This document shows positions 37,657 to 46,272 of a stretch of 64,000 nucleotides of DNA, piece after piece. The notes under the pieces are model-generated. The model saw nothing but the letters and a program-made list of their open reading frames with translations. It had not been told where the DNA came from and made no database searches. Position numbers and translations under genes: made by a program. The DNA is taken from NCBI GenBank assembly GCA_004551945.1, contig SFPN01000002.1, forward strand, positions 44,911 through 108,910. The letters are read 5' to 3'. Numbering within the stretch: position 1 is the first letter of the stretch; every line of letters begins with the position of its first letter. This stretch comes from Clostridiales bacterium. Lineage in GTDB: Bacteria > Bacillota > Clostridia > Oscillospirales > Oscillospiraceae.

Positions 37657-39054
37657 TTACTCTCCCCCGATCCGCCGGGAGATGGCCCGGGCGGCGCGGA
37701 CGCCGGAGGCGCCGGCCTGGGCCAGGCCCCGGGTGATGCCGGCCCCGTCCCCGGCGGCGAAGAAGTTGGGCAGGCTGGTCTCCAGGTCGCTGGAGAGCTC
37801 CAGCCTTGCAGAGTAGAACTTCACCTCCGCCCCGTAGAGCAGGGTGTCGTAGTTGGCGGTGCCCGGGGCCAGCTTGTCCAGGGCGTAGATCATCTCGATG
37901 ATGTCGTCCAGCTGCCGCTTGGGCAGGGCCAGGGACAGGTCCCCGGGGATGGCGGCGGTGAGGGTGGGCCGGGTGGTGGACTTGCTCATCCGGTGCTGGT
38001 TGCTGCGCACCCCCTTCACCAGGTCCCCGAACCGCTGGACCAGCACGCCCCCGGCCAGCATGTTGGACAGGGAGGCGATGTGCTTGCCGTACCGATACGG
38101 CTCGTCGAAGGGCTCGGTGAACCGGTTGGACACCAGCAGGGCGAAGTTGGTGTTCTCGCTCTGGAGCTTGGGGTCCGCGTAGCTGTGGCCGTTCACCGTG
38201 TTGATCCCCTCCACGTTTTCCGCCACCACGTGGCCGTAGGGGTTCATGCAGAAGGTGCGCACCTGGTCCCCGTACTGCTTGGTGCGGTAGATGAGCTTGG
38301 ACTCGTACACCGTGCTGGTGATGTGCTCAAAGACCAGGGCGGGCAGCTCCACCCGCACGCCGATGTCGATCTGGTTGTTCCGCATGGGCAGGCCCAGCTG
38401 GCGGCACTGGCCGGCAAACCACTCCGCCCCGGACCGGCCGGGGGCGGCGATCAGGTACTTGGCCAGGAACTGGTCCCCGCCGGCGGTGTCCAGGAAGTAG
38501 CCGTCCTCCCCCTTGCGGATGGCGGCGATGGGGGTGTTGAACCGGAAGGTGATCTTGTCCCGCAGGTCCTCGTAGATGTTGGTGAGGATGCGCAGGTTGT
38601 TCTCCGTGCCCAGGTGCTTCACCCGGGCGCTGAGCAGGTGGAGGTCGTGCTCCAGGGCCTTTTTCCGCAGGGCCTGGGCGGCGGGGGTCTCCGTGGAGAA
38701 CACCTCCTGGGTGGCGCCGTGGGCGGTGTTGATCTGGTCCACATAGTCAATGAGATCCATGACCTCCTTTTCCGGCATGAAGTCCGTGAGCCAGCCGCCG
38801 AAGGCGGTGGTGAAGTTGAACTTGCCGTCGGAGAAGGCCCCTGCGCCGCCGAAGCCGCACATGGTGTGGCAGACCTTGCACTGGACGCAGGACCGGGTTT
38901 TCCCGGCCACAATGGGACAGCTCCGGTGGTAGATGTCCGGCCCCTGGTCCACAATCAGGACCTGCAGGCCAGGGTTGCGGCGGACCAGCTCGTATCCGGC
39001 GTAAATCCCGGCCTCGCCGCAGCCGAGGATTGCCGCATCGTAGGTTTTCAGCAT
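37657..39054 (-). CDS. FAD-dependent oxidoreductase with Cys-rich N-terminal motif
   Basis: 465 aa. N-terminal Rossmann dinucleotide motif ILGCGEAGIYAGYEL, then a Cys cluster CVQCKVCHTMCGFGGAGAFSDGK (about 57-80, broken here only for reading) typical of the COG2509 uncharacterised FAD-dehydrogenase family. The second nucleotide motif region FFAAGDGAGITRGLAQA closes the FAD fold near 440. Four Cys (three close together) could bind an Fe-S cluster or take part in redox. Substrate unknown. Transcribed alone from an extended -10 promoter. Confidence 0.85.
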   Translation of the reverse strand: MLKTYDAAILGCGEAGIYAGYELVRRNPGLQVLIVDQGPDIYHRSCPIVAGKTRSCVQCKVCHTMCGFGGAGAFSDGKFNFTTAFGGWLTDFMPEKEVMDLIDYVDQINTAHGATQEVFSTETPAAQALRKKALEHDLHLLSARVKHLGTENNLRILTNIYEDLRDKITFRFNTPIAAIRKGEDGYFLDTAGGDQFLAKYLIAAPGRSGAEWFAGQCRQLGLPMRNNQIDIGVRVELPALVFEHITSTVYESKLIYRTKQYGDQVRTFCMNPYGHVVAENVEGINTVNGHSYADPKLQSENTNFALLVSNRFTEPFDEPYRYGKHIASLSNMLAGGVLVQRFGDLVKGVRSNQHRMSKSTTRPTLTAAIPGDLSLALPKRQLDDIIEMIYALDKLAPGTANYDTLLYGAEVKFYSARLELSSDLETSLPNFFAAGDGAGITRGLAQAGASGVRAARAISRRIGGE

Positions 39055-39141
39055 GGTATCTCGTTCCTTTTCTTTGGTAGTCTCCGGGCTTCGCAGGCCG
39101 CGCAGCCGCTTTTGTTTAGTATGGCACGCCCGGAGGTTCGT

Positions 39142-39150
39142 ATTATACCA
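39142..39150 (-). promoter_or_regulatory. Extended -10 promoter for the FAD protein gene
   Basis: Minus strand TGGTATAAT (39142-39150), about 90 bp before the start codon; no good -35. Confidence 0.55.
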
Positions 39151-39154
39151 TAAA

Positions 39155-39177
39155 AGCTCCCCTTGGGAAAGGGGAGC
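39155..39177 (-). terminator. Terminator of the lysine-type ABC transporter operon
   Basis: Stem AGCTCCCCTT / AAGGGGAGCT with 3-nt loop; on the minus strand followed by TTTTA just after the ATPase stop codon. Confidence 0.85.
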
Positions 39178-39186
39178 TTTTGCGTG

Positions 39187-39924
39187 TTAGCGTTCCATAA
39201 AACGGGAAAGGAATTCCTTGGTTTCGTCCCGCTGGGGGGCGGTAAAGATCTGCTCGGGGGAGCCCTCCTCCCAGATGACGCCGTCCCGCATGAACACCAC
39301 GTGGTTGGACACGTCCCGGGCGAAGGCCATCTCGTGGGTGACCACCAGCATGGTCAGGCCGTCGGCGGCCAGGTCCCGCATGACGGAGAGCACCTCGCCC
39401 ACCATTTCCGGGTCCAGGGCGGAGGTGGGTTCGTCAAAGAGCAGCACCTCCGGGTCCATGGCCAGGGCCCGGGCGATGGCCACCCGCTGCTTCTGGCCGC
39501 CGGAGAGCTGCCGGGGCCGGGCGTTGATGTAGGGGGCCATGCCCACTTTCGTCAGGTACTTCATGGCCTGTTCCCGGGCTTCCTCCCTGGGCTTTTTCAG
39601 CACCTTGGTCTGGCCCACGATGCAGTTTTCCAGCACGGTCATGTTGTTGAAGAGGTTAAAGGACTGGAACACCATGCCCACCTTGGACCGGTAGGCGGCG
39701 GCGCCCCCCTTCCGGGAGAGGATGTTCTCCCCCTGGAAGTGGATCTCCCCGCTGGTGGGGATCTCCAGCAGGTTAATGCACCGGAGGAGGGTGGACTTGC
39801 CGGAGCCGGAGGCCCCGATGATGGAGGTCACGTCTCCCTTGCTCACGGTGAAGTCGATGTCTTTCAGCACCTCATGCTTGCCGAAGGACTTGGAGAGGTG
39901 GTTGACCCGCAGAATTTCTTTCAT
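39187..39924 (-). CDS. Polar amino-acid ABC transporter ATP-binding protein (probable lysine)
   Basis: 245 aa. Walker A GASGSGKSTLLRC (about 36-48), Q-loop QSFNLFNNMTVLEN, signature LSGGQKQRVAIARAL, Walker B VLLFDEPTSALDPE, switch His in VVTHEMAFAR. GlnQ/HisP-type. It follows the permease gene with a 1-bp gap, and the operon is headed by a lysine riboswitch, which is the best guide to the substrate. Confidence 0.95.
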   Translation of the reverse strand: MKEILRVNHLSKSFGKHEVLKDIDFTVSKGDVTSIIGASGSGKSTLLRCINLLEIPTSGEIHFQGENILSRKGGAAAYRSKVGMVFQSFNLFNNMTVLENCIVGQTKVLKKPREEAREQAMKYLTKVGMAPYINARPRQLSGGQKQRVAIARALAMDPEVLLFDEPTSALDPEMVGEVLSVMRDLAADGLTMLVVTHEMAFARDVSNHVVFMRDGVIWEEGSPEQIFTAPQRDETKEFLSRFMER

Positions 39925-39925
39925 G

Positions 39926-40876
39926 TCAGCGCCCTCCTCTCTGGTCGTGGTCGCCGGCGGCGTTCTGCCGGCGGGTCTCCGCTCGCTCGCCCTGGCGGAT
40001 GGCCTCGTCCCGCTCTGCCTGGCGGCGGAGCTCCTCCCGGAGGATGCTCTTCACCGCCTCGGGGTTGCGCTCGTCAAAGGGAGTGCCCCGGCCGGGGTGG
40101 TTGTAGTTGCCGGCGGTCATGGTGAGGGAGTCGGCCTGGACCAGCTCGTAGCTGTCGGAGCCGTCCATCTTCTTCTCCAGCAGCCGCAGGAGGAAGGAAG
40201 CAATGAGGGTCATGCACAGGTAGCCCACCATCTCAATGGCCGCAGAGGGGAAGTATTTGTAGGTGGCGCCCACCACGCCCTTGTGGGTGGCGAAGAACTC
40301 GGTGAAGCCGATGATGAACATCACGGAGGAGTCCTTGATGTTGATGATGAAGTTGTTGCCGATCTGGGGGATGATGTTCCGGATGGCCTGGGGCAGGATC
40401 ACGTGGACCATGGTCTGGACGTGGTTCATGCCGATGGCCTTGGCCCCCTCGGTCTGGCCCGGGTCCACGGAGATGATGCCGCCCCGGACGGACTCGGCCA
40501 TGTAGGCGCCGGTGTTGATGGAGACCACCAGGATGGACACCACCCAGATGTTGGACCACTGCATGGCGTTGCCGGTGAAGTAGGGCAGACCGAAGTAGAT
40601 AAACACCGCCTGGAGGATCATGGGGGTGCCCCGGAAAACCTCCACGTAGATCCGCACAATGACCCGCACCAGCTTGATGATGAAGCGTTTCACAATGTGG
40701 TCGTTCTTGGTGTAGGGAATGGTCTGCAAGATGCCGCATACGAAGCCGATGAGGCAGCCGATGACGGTGCCGATGATGGCCAGCAGCAGGGTGTTTTTGA
40801 TGCCATTGAAGTACATCGAGCTGTACTTGCCCCAGAGGGTGGAGACGTCTGTGGCAAGCAGAAGCAGCTTATCCAT
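39926..40876 (-). CDS. Amino-acid ABC transporter permease (probable lysine)
   Basis: 316 aa from the ATG at 40876 (AAAGGAG upstream). About five membrane spans; the HisM-type EAA loop is at ESVRGGIISVDPGQTEGAKAIGM. After the last span (about residue 250) there is an unusual hydrophilic tail of about 65 aa rich in Arg, Glu and Gln (REELRRQAERDEAIRQ) that standard permeases lack. A hairpin separates it from the binding-protein gene, likely lowering its expression. Confidence 0.93.
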   Translation of the reverse strand: MDKLLLLATDVSTLWGKYSSMYFNGIKNTLLLAIIGTVIGCLIGFVCGILQTIPYTKNDHIVKRFIIKLVRVIVRIYVEVFRGTPMILQAVFIYFGLPYFTGNAMQWSNIWVVSILVVSINTGAYMAESVRGGIISVDPGQTEGAKAIGMNHVQTMVHVILPQAIRNIIPQIGNNFIINIKDSSVMFIIGFTEFFATHKGVVGATYKYFPSAAIEMVGYLCMTLIASFLLRLLEKKMDGSDSYELVQADSLTMTAGNYNHPGRGTPFDERNPEAVKSILREELRRQAERDEAIRQGERAETRRQNAAGDHDQRGGR

Positions 40877-40939
40877 GGCAGGTGCGCTCCTTTCCGCGAT
40901 CAATCAAAAATAACAGGGATAAGGCAAATAAGGGGATAA

Positions 40940-40965
40940 GGCGAGAGGGACCGCGCCCTCTCGCC
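40940..40965 (-). terminator. Intercistronic hairpin between binding-protein and permease genes
   Basis: Perfect stem GGCGAGAGGG / CCCTCTCGCC with 6-nt loop, followed on the minus strand by TTATCCCCTTATTT. Probably a partial terminator or 3' stabiliser that keeps binding protein in excess. Confidence 0.7.
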
Positions 40966-41000
40966 TTTGAGAGTTTCTTTCTGTTGTTGCCGGAGAGAAC

Positions 41001-41897
41001 TTACTCCTCGATGGGCTGAATGGCGGTGGCCTCTTCCATGAGGGCGTTGAAGTCGTCAGCGGTCATGGTGGACAGAACGGCGTCCAGCGCGTCCTTCAGG
41101 ACGGTGTTGCCCTTCTGCACGGAGATGCCGATGTTGATGTCCTCGTCAGAAACCTGGAAGGTATCGTCGGTGTCAGAGAAGTCCAGGATGACCATGTCGG
41201 GATAGACAACCAGGGCGCCCTGGGCGGTGGGCATGTCGGTGCAGATGAAGTCCACGGTGCCGGTCTCCAGAGCCATCAGCATGGCGGGAGCGGACTCAGC
41301 GGCGGTCTGGATCTGGATGCCCTCGTTCTCAGACAGCTGAGGCAGGCAGGTGTCGTACCAGATGGTGCCGATCTGGCTGGTGCAGGTGCCGGTGAGCTGG
41401 CTGATGCCGGTGGCCTGGGCCAGGGGGCTGTCAGCCTTGGTGACGCAGACGATGGAGGCGTACAGGTAAGGACCGGCGAAGTCCACCTGCTCGGCGCGCT
41501 CAGCGGTCATGGACTGACCGGCGATAACGGCGTCAACGGTGCCGGCCTGGACAGCGGGGACCAGGGAGTCCCAGTCCAGACGGACGATCTCCAGCTCCCA
41601 GCCGTTGGCTTCGCAGAGCTTCTTGGCCATCATCACGTCGTAGCCGTTGGCATACTCGTTGGAGTCCTTGATGGGCACAGCGCCGTTGGAGTCGTCGGGC
41701 TGGGACCAGTTGTAGGGAGCGTAGTTGCACTCCATGGCGACGGTGAGCACGCCGTCTTCCACGCCGCTGGCCACTTCGGTGGTCTCGGTGGCCTCGGTGC
41801 CTTCGGTCTCTTCGGCAGGGGCTTCGGTCTGGCCGCCGCAGGCGCACAGGCCCAGGGCAAAGACCAGTGCCAGAGTCAGGGCAAGGATCTTTTTCAT
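41001..41897 (-). CDS. Amino-acid ABC transporter substrate-binding lipoprotein (probable lysine)
   Basis: 298 aa from the ATG at 41897. Lipoprotein signal ALGLCACGGQ (lipid-modified Cys about residue 20), an acidic Thr/Glu linker, then a type 2 periplasmic-binding fold: VAMECNYAPYNW, GYDVMMAKKLCEANGWELEIV, DAVIAGQSMTAERAEQVDF, SQIGTIWYDTCLPQL. The family (SBP_bac_3) binds polar amino acids. The lysine riboswitch 95 nt upstream suggests lysine. Confidence 0.94.
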   Translation of the reverse strand: MKKILALTLALVFALGLCACGGQTEAPAEETEGTEATETTEVASGVEDGVLTVAMECNYAPYNWSQPDDSNGAVPIKDSNEYANGYDVMMAKKLCEANGWELEIVRLDWDSLVPAVQAGTVDAVIAGQSMTAERAEQVDFAGPYLYASIVCVTKADSPLAQATGISQLTGTCTSQIGTIWYDTCLPQLSENEGIQIQTAAESAPAMLMALETGTVDFICTDMPTAQGALVVYPDMVILDFSDTDDTFQVSDEDINIGISVQKGNTVLKDALDAVLSTMTADDFNALMEEATAIQPIEE

Positions 41898-41937
41898 GTT
41901 GGTTTCCTCATTTCTTTTCATTTTTTGTTTTTCAATC

Positions 41938-41967
41938 AAAAAGCCATGAATCCGGGCGGACTCACGG
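41938..41967 (-). terminator. Lysine riboswitch expression-platform terminator
   Basis: Minus strand stem CCGTGAGTCC / GGATTCATGG (10 bp with two G-U pairs), loop GCCC, then CTTTTTG. It lies between the aptamer and the lipoprotein start, so bound lysine would stop transcription. Confidence 0.85.
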
Positions 41968-41991
41968 CAAAACAAACGGGGGTGTTTTCCC

Positions 41992-42158
41992 ATGATAGTG
42001 CTCCATTTGTGCAATGGCAGTCCGGCAGATGTTCTCTGACGGCCCAGGCTGTCCTCCGGCCAGGCACCCGGAAGGACCCCTTCGGCGGCGATCCCTTTCC
42101 CCTCCCCGGTTGTCCTGCCGGGTGCGGAGGGTACTGATGAGCGCCGCGCCTCTATCAT
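41992..42158 (-). ncRNA. Lysine riboswitch (L-box) aptamer
   Basis: On the minus strand the 5' strand ATGATAG pairs perfectly with CTATCAT at the 3' end (P1), enclosing about 167 nt. Core elements match the known L-box: ATAGAGGCGCGG, ATCAGTA, GAAAGGGATCGCCGCCGAAG, TGCCTGGCCGG, GGGCCGTCAGAG and AAATGGAGCACTATC. The promoter lies just upstream and the terminator just downstream, so it is a complete OFF switch for the three-gene ABC operon. Confidence 0.9.
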
Positions 42159-42165
42159 TTTCTCC

Positions 42166-42195
42166 ATTATACGGGTGCCTGTCCCCCTTTGTCAA
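42166..42195 (-). promoter_or_regulatory. Promoter of the lysine-riboswitch operon
   Basis: Minus strand TTGACA (42190-42195), 18-bp spacer, TATAAT (42166-42171); transcription would start right at the riboswitch P1 helix. Confidence 0.85.
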
Positions 42196-42204
42196 GACGG
42201 CAAA

Positions 42205-42231
42205 GGACGGAAAACCCCAGGTTTTCCGTCC
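42205..42231 (-). terminator. Terminator after the ene-reductase gene
   Basis: Perfect 12-bp stem GGACGGAAAACC / GGTTTTCCGTCC with 3-nt loop; TTTGCC follows on the minus strand. Confidence 0.7.
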
Positions 42232-42289
42232 TTGTTTTGGAGAATGTGTTGAACCAACGCCTCCCCTCTCCGGGGGAGAGCCTCTGCGC

Positions 42290-44269
42290 TCACACCTTCC
42301 GTCCCACGGTGTACCCCGTGCCCACGGCGGTCATGACGCTGCCCACCTGGCTGCCGTCGCCCACCTGGTAGAGTTCCATCCCCGCGCCGGCAAGTTGGGA
42401 AGCCAGGGAGGGACGGGGCCGGAAGCCCACCGCCAGCACCACGCTGTCGGCGGGGAGGGTCTCCTCCCCGTTGGGGCCGGCAACCACTGCGCCGGTCTCC
42501 GTGACCGCAGCCAGGCGGCAGCCGGTCTTGAGCTGCACCCCGGCTTCGTCCAGCAGGTCCCGAAGCATCTGCCCGTTCATTTCCGGCACGGGAATCCCGG
42601 CGGAGAGGATATCCGGCAGAGCCTCCGCAATGGTGACGGTTTTCCCCTCCTGGGCGTACCCCAGGGCGGTCTCGCAGCCCACCAGGCCGCCGCCCACCAC
42701 CAGGATGTGCTCCCCGGGCACCTGGGTTTTGGTGAGGGCGGTGATGCAGTCGTACACCTTCCCGCTGTGGATGCCGGGCACCTCCGGCACCACCGGGTCA
42801 GCCCCCAGGGCCAGCACCACCGCGTCGGGCTGCCGCCCTTTGATCCCCTGGGCGTCCAGGGGGGTGTTTAACTCCACGTTGACCCCCAGCTTGTCCAGCT
42901 GGCGCTGGTACCAGGCGTTCAGTTCGTTCAGCTCTTTTTTAAAGGTATGGGCCCCGGCGGCGATCAGGGAGCCGCCCAGCTTGTCCGACCCCTCGCAGAG
43001 GGTGACCTGATGCCCCCGAAGGGCTGCGGCCCGGGCAGCCTCCATGCCGGACACGCCGCCGCCCACCACCAGCACGGTCTTCTTCACCAGCGCGGGGGTA
43101 AGGCCGAAGGTGGCCTCCCGGGCGGCCTCCGGGTTCACGGCGCACCCGGCCCGGCGGCCGATTTTCAGGGCGCCGATGCACCCCTGGTTGCAGCCGATGC
43201 AGGGGCGGATGTCGGCTGTCTGCCCCATCTCCACCTTCTGGGGATAGGCGGGGTCAGCCAGGGAGGGGCGGCCCAGCACAACGCCGTCGATCTTCCCCTC
43301 CCGGACGGCCTCCGCCGCCAGGTCGGGGTCGTTCATCCGGCCGCCGCAGAGGACGGGGATGCGCACCGCCTGCTTGGCCTGAGCCGCCAGGTCGATGACC
43401 CGGCCCTTTTCCATGTAGCAGGGGGGCGCGGCGTAGTAGAAGGAGTCGTACTGGCCAAAGTCCACGCTGAGCACGTCGTAGCCGTAGGCCTCCAGACGGC
43501 GGCAGATCTCCAGGCCCTCCTCCAGGGTGCGGCCCACCTCGTCCTCCCCGTGGAGGGAGGGTTTATTATAGCCCTTGATGTAGGATTTCAGGGCCAGACG
43601 CATGGACACCACAAAGTCAGAGCCGCAGGCGGCCTTGACCCCCTCCACGATCTCCCGGGCGCACCGCAGGCGGTTTTCCAGGTCCCCGCCGTACTCGTCG
43701 GTGCGGTGGTTCATGAAGGTCATGGCGAACTGGTCCAGCAGGTAGCCCCAGTGCATGGCGTGCACCTCAATGCCCGGGAAGCCGCACTGCTTGAGCAGCA
43801 CGGCGGTGGCGATCATCTGGTCGATCTTCTGGTGGATCTGGTCCTTGGTGAGGGCCGGGGCCAGGCGGGAGGGGTCGTGATAGTAGGGAATTTCCGAGGG
43901 GCAGAAGCAGCCCACGGCGTTGCGGCCGTAGCCCATGGACACCTGGGGGAGCATCCTGGCCCCGTAGGCGTCCAGCCGCTCCAGCAGCTGGACGGCGGTG
44001 CGCTGGAAGGTCTTGGGTGCCTTCAAAGGCTGCTTGCTGTCCAGAGGGTGAACCGGGTCCACCAGGGCGTCCGGGTGGAAGGCCCCGGTGTAAATGAGGC
44101 CGAAGCCACCCTTGGCCCGCGCCTCAAAGTAGGCCAGCCCGTCGGCGGAGAACTCCCCGAAGGGGCCGTGGAGGGAGGGCAGGGTGAGGGGCCCGGCGCA
44201 GAACCGGTTCTTGATGGTCAGCCCGCCGATCTTCAGGGGCTGGAGCAAGGGGGTATAGGGATAGGACAT
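42290..44269 (-). CDS. NADH:flavin oxidoreductase / 2-enoate reductase family protein
   Basis: 659 aa, RBS AGGAGG. N-terminal FMN TIM barrel of the old yellow enzyme family (about 1-345; GIEVHAMHWGYLLDQF with the catalytic-region His), Fe-S motif CIGCNQGC (C357, C360, C364 plus a later Cys), then FAD- and NAD(P)-binding Rossmann domains (VLVVGGGVSGMEAARAA, HILVVGGGLVGCETALG). Same architecture as 2,4-dienoyl-CoA reductase, enoate reductase, BaiCD/BaiH and trimethylamine dehydrogenase. Reduces an activated C=C bond with NADH; substrate unknown. Downstream of the dipeptidase/OppF/OppD genes on the same strand. Confidence 0.92.
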   Translation of the reverse strand: MSYPYTPLLQPLKIGGLTIKNRFCAGPLTLPSLHGPFGEFSADGLAYFEARAKGGFGLIYTGAFHPDALVDPVHPLDSKQPLKAPKTFQRTAVQLLERLDAYGARMLPQVSMGYGRNAVGCFCPSEIPYYHDPSRLAPALTKDQIHQKIDQMIATAVLLKQCGFPGIEVHAMHWGYLLDQFAMTFMNHRTDEYGGDLENRLRCAREIVEGVKAACGSDFVVSMRLALKSYIKGYNKPSLHGEDEVGRTLEEGLEICRRLEAYGYDVLSVDFGQYDSFYYAAPPCYMEKGRVIDLAAQAKQAVRIPVLCGGRMNDPDLAAEAVREGKIDGVVLGRPSLADPAYPQKVEMGQTADIRPCIGCNQGCIGALKIGRRAGCAVNPEAAREATFGLTPALVKKTVLVVGGGVSGMEAARAAALRGHQVTLCEGSDKLGGSLIAAGAHTFKKELNELNAWYQRQLDKLGVNVELNTPLDAQGIKGRQPDAVVLALGADPVVPEVPGIHSGKVYDCITALTKTQVPGEHILVVGGGLVGCETALGYAQEGKTVTIAEALPDILSAGIPVPEMNGQMLRDLLDEAGVQLKTGCRLAAVTETGAVVAGPNGEETLPADSVVLAVGFRPRPSLASQLAGAGMELYQVGDGSQVGSVMTAVGTGYTVGRKV

Positions 44270-44310
44270 GGATGTTCCTCCTGTTTTTTCATTCGTTGGT
44301 ATCCTTCTTG

Positions 44311-44329
44311 GCTCCCCCTCTGGGGGAGC
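44311..44329. repeat. GCTCCCCC palindromic repeat
   Basis: GCTCCCCC-TCT-GGGGGAGC, same palindrome as at 53502 and (with loop AGA) 14804. Sits between dipeptidase and ene-reductase genes. Confidence 0.7.
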
Positions 44330-44343
44330 TTCTTATGGGGGGC

Positions 44344-45282
44344 TCACAGGGTCTCCTGATAAAACCGCCACACGTTTTCCCAGCAGATGGCGTCGATTTC
44401 CCGGGGCGTGAACCCGGCGCGCTCCATTTCCCGGGTAAGCTGATCCATGCCGGCGGCGTCCCCCAGCTCCAGGGGGCAGCCGATGCCGTCGAAGTCGGAC
44501 CCCAGGGCCACCACCTCCAGACCGGCCACGTCCTTCATGTGCTTCATGTGGCGGACGATATCGGCGGTGCGGGACGTTTTGCTCTCTCCCAGAAAGTCCG
44601 CGTAGAAATTCACCCCGGCGATGCCGCCCCGGTCCGCTAAGGCCCGGAGCATCTCGTCGGTCAGGTTCCTCTGGTGAGGCCGCAGGGCCCGGCAGCTGGA
44701 GTGGCTGGCGGCAAAGGGCTTTTTCGCCGCCCGGCACACGTCCCAGAACCCCTGGTCGCTGAGGTGGGACACGTCGGGGATCATCCCGATCCGTTCCATC
44801 TCCGCCAGAAATTCATAGCCCTTGTCTTTCAGGCCCAGAGAGCTGCCGTTGGGGCCGGACAGCTCGTTTTCATAGTTCCAGGTGAGGGTCAGCATCCGGG
44901 CGCCCAGCCGGTGAAGGGTGCGCAGATTGTCCAGGTCTCCCTTGCACACGCCCCCCTCCTCCACGGTGAGCACGCTGGCGATTTTCCCCTCCCGGCGGGC
45001 CTGTTCCAAATCAGAAAAGGAGCGGGCGGGCAGGACCAGGTCCCGGTTGGCCTCGGTTTCGCTGATGTACAGCTCCGCCAGGGTCAGCACAGACCCCCAG
45101 GGGTCCGTGGTTTTCGCCAGGTCCACAAAGAGGGCGAAGTTTTGCAGCGCATAGCCGCTTCCCTTCAGCTTTTCCAGGTTAATGTGCATCCTCTGGCCGT
45201 CCCGCAGGCCCAGGGTCTCCCCCGCCCGGCGGCGCTGATGCAGCCGGGAGATGGTGTCGCAGTGCAGATCAGCAAAGGGCAT
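44344..45282 (-). CDS. Membrane dipeptidase (renal dipeptidase family M19)
   Basis: 312 aa. Binuclear zinc site elements: FADLHCDT (H-x-D), Glu in TVEEGG, DVSH, ASHSSCRAL, and GSDFDGIG. M19 enzymes hydrolyse dipeptides, including those with a C-terminal D-amino acid. Starts 3 bp after the OppF-like gene, so it is translationally linked to a peptide transporter ATPase, which suggests it processes imported peptides. No signal peptide, hence cytoplasmic here. Confidence 0.94.
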   Translation of the reverse strand: MPFADLHCDTISRLHQRRRAGETLGLRDGQRMHINLEKLKGSGYALQNFALFVDLAKTTDPWGSVLTLAELYISETEANRDLVLPARSFSDLEQARREGKIASVLTVEEGGVCKGDLDNLRTLHRLGARMLTLTWNYENELSGPNGSSLGLKDKGYEFLAEMERIGMIPDVSHLSDQGFWDVCRAAKKPFAASHSSCRALRPHQRNLTDEMLRALADRGGIAGVNFYADFLGESKTSRTADIVRHMKHMKDVAGLEVVALGSDFDGIGCPLELGDAAGMDQLTREMERAGFTPREIDAICWENVWRFYQETL

Positions 45283-45285
45283 GGC

Positions 45286-46254
45286 TTACACCTCCAGGGG
45301 AAAATGGCAGGCCAGCTGGCGCTCCCCCCGGGTTTCCAGCGGGGGAACGCGCTCGGCGCAGATGGCTTTGGCGTAGGGACAGCGGGTGCGGAACCGGCAG
45401 CCGGAGGGCGGGTCCACCGGGCTGGGGATCTCCCCTGTCAGGCGGCCCAGGGCCTCGTCCCGGCGGGTGGGGTCCGGCCGGGGGACGGAATCCAGCAGAA
45501 AGCGGGTATAGGGGTGCCGGGGGGAGGCAAACAGGTCCCGGGTGGGCCCCACCTCGCACACCCGGCCCAGGAACATGACGCACACCCGGTCGGCAATGTG
45601 GCGCACCACCCCCAGGTCGTGGGACACGAACAGATAGGTCAGCCGGTGGGCCTCCTGGAGGTCGGCCAGCAGGTTCAGCATCTGGGCCTGGACGGACACA
45701 TCCAGGGCGGACACCGGCTCGTCGCACACCACCAGCCGGGGGTTCAGAGCCAGAGCCCGGGCCAGCACCACCCGCTGCCGCTGGCCCCCCGAGAGCTGAT
45801 GGGGGTACCGGTCCAGCAGATCCGGGGACAGGCCCACCTGCGCCAGCAGGTCCGCTGCCCGCTGGGGCATCTCCCGGCTGGGGCACAGGTCGTGCAGGCG
45901 CATGGGCTCCGCCAGCAGCCCCGCCACGTTCAGCCGGGGATTTAAGGAGGAGGCAGTGTCCTGAAAGACCATCTGCATCTGCCGCCGGAGGGTCCGCAGG
46001 TCCTTCTTGGAGAGCCGGGCCAGGTCCTTCCCGTCAAAGAAGGCCTGGCCGGCAGTGGGCTCCAGCAGCCCCAGGAGCAGGCGGCCCAGGGTGGATTTTC
46101 CGCAGCCGGACTCCCCCACCAGAGCCAGGGTCTCCCCCTCGTAGATGGCAATGTCCACCTGGGACACCGCGTGGAGCACCGCCCCCTTTCCCCGGCCCTT
46201 CACCGGGAAGGTCTTGGTGAGGGCGCGGCCCTCGGATAAGATCGGTCGGTCCAT
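45286..46254 (-). CDS. Oligopeptide ABC transporter ATP-binding protein, OppF/DppF type
   Basis: 322 aa. Walker A GESGCGKSTLGRL, QMVFQDTASSLNPR, signature LSGGQRQRVVLARAL, Walker B LVVCDEPVSALDVS, switch FVSHDLGVV, and the oligopeptide C-terminal extension with the Cys pattern CRFRTRCPYAKAICAE that binds an Fe-S cluster in this family. It follows the OppD-like gene by 18 bp. No permease or binding protein is encoded nearby. Confidence 0.94.
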   Translation of the reverse strand: MDRPILSEGRALTKTFPVKGRGKGAVLHAVSQVDIAIYEGETLALVGESGCGKSTLGRLLLGLLEPTAGQAFFDGKDLARLSKKDLRTLRRQMQMVFQDTASSLNPRLNVAGLLAEPMRLHDLCPSREMPQRAADLLAQVGLSPDLLDRYPHQLSGGQRQRVVLARALALNPRLVVCDEPVSALDVSVQAQMLNLLADLQEAHRLTYLFVSHDLGVVRHIADRVCVMFLGRVCEVGPTRDLFASPRHPYTRFLLDSVPRPDPTRRDEALGRLTGEIPSPVDPPSGCRFRTRCPYAKAICAERVPPLETRGERQLACHFPLEV

Positions 46255-46272
46255 AAAGTCTCCTTTCGGGGC

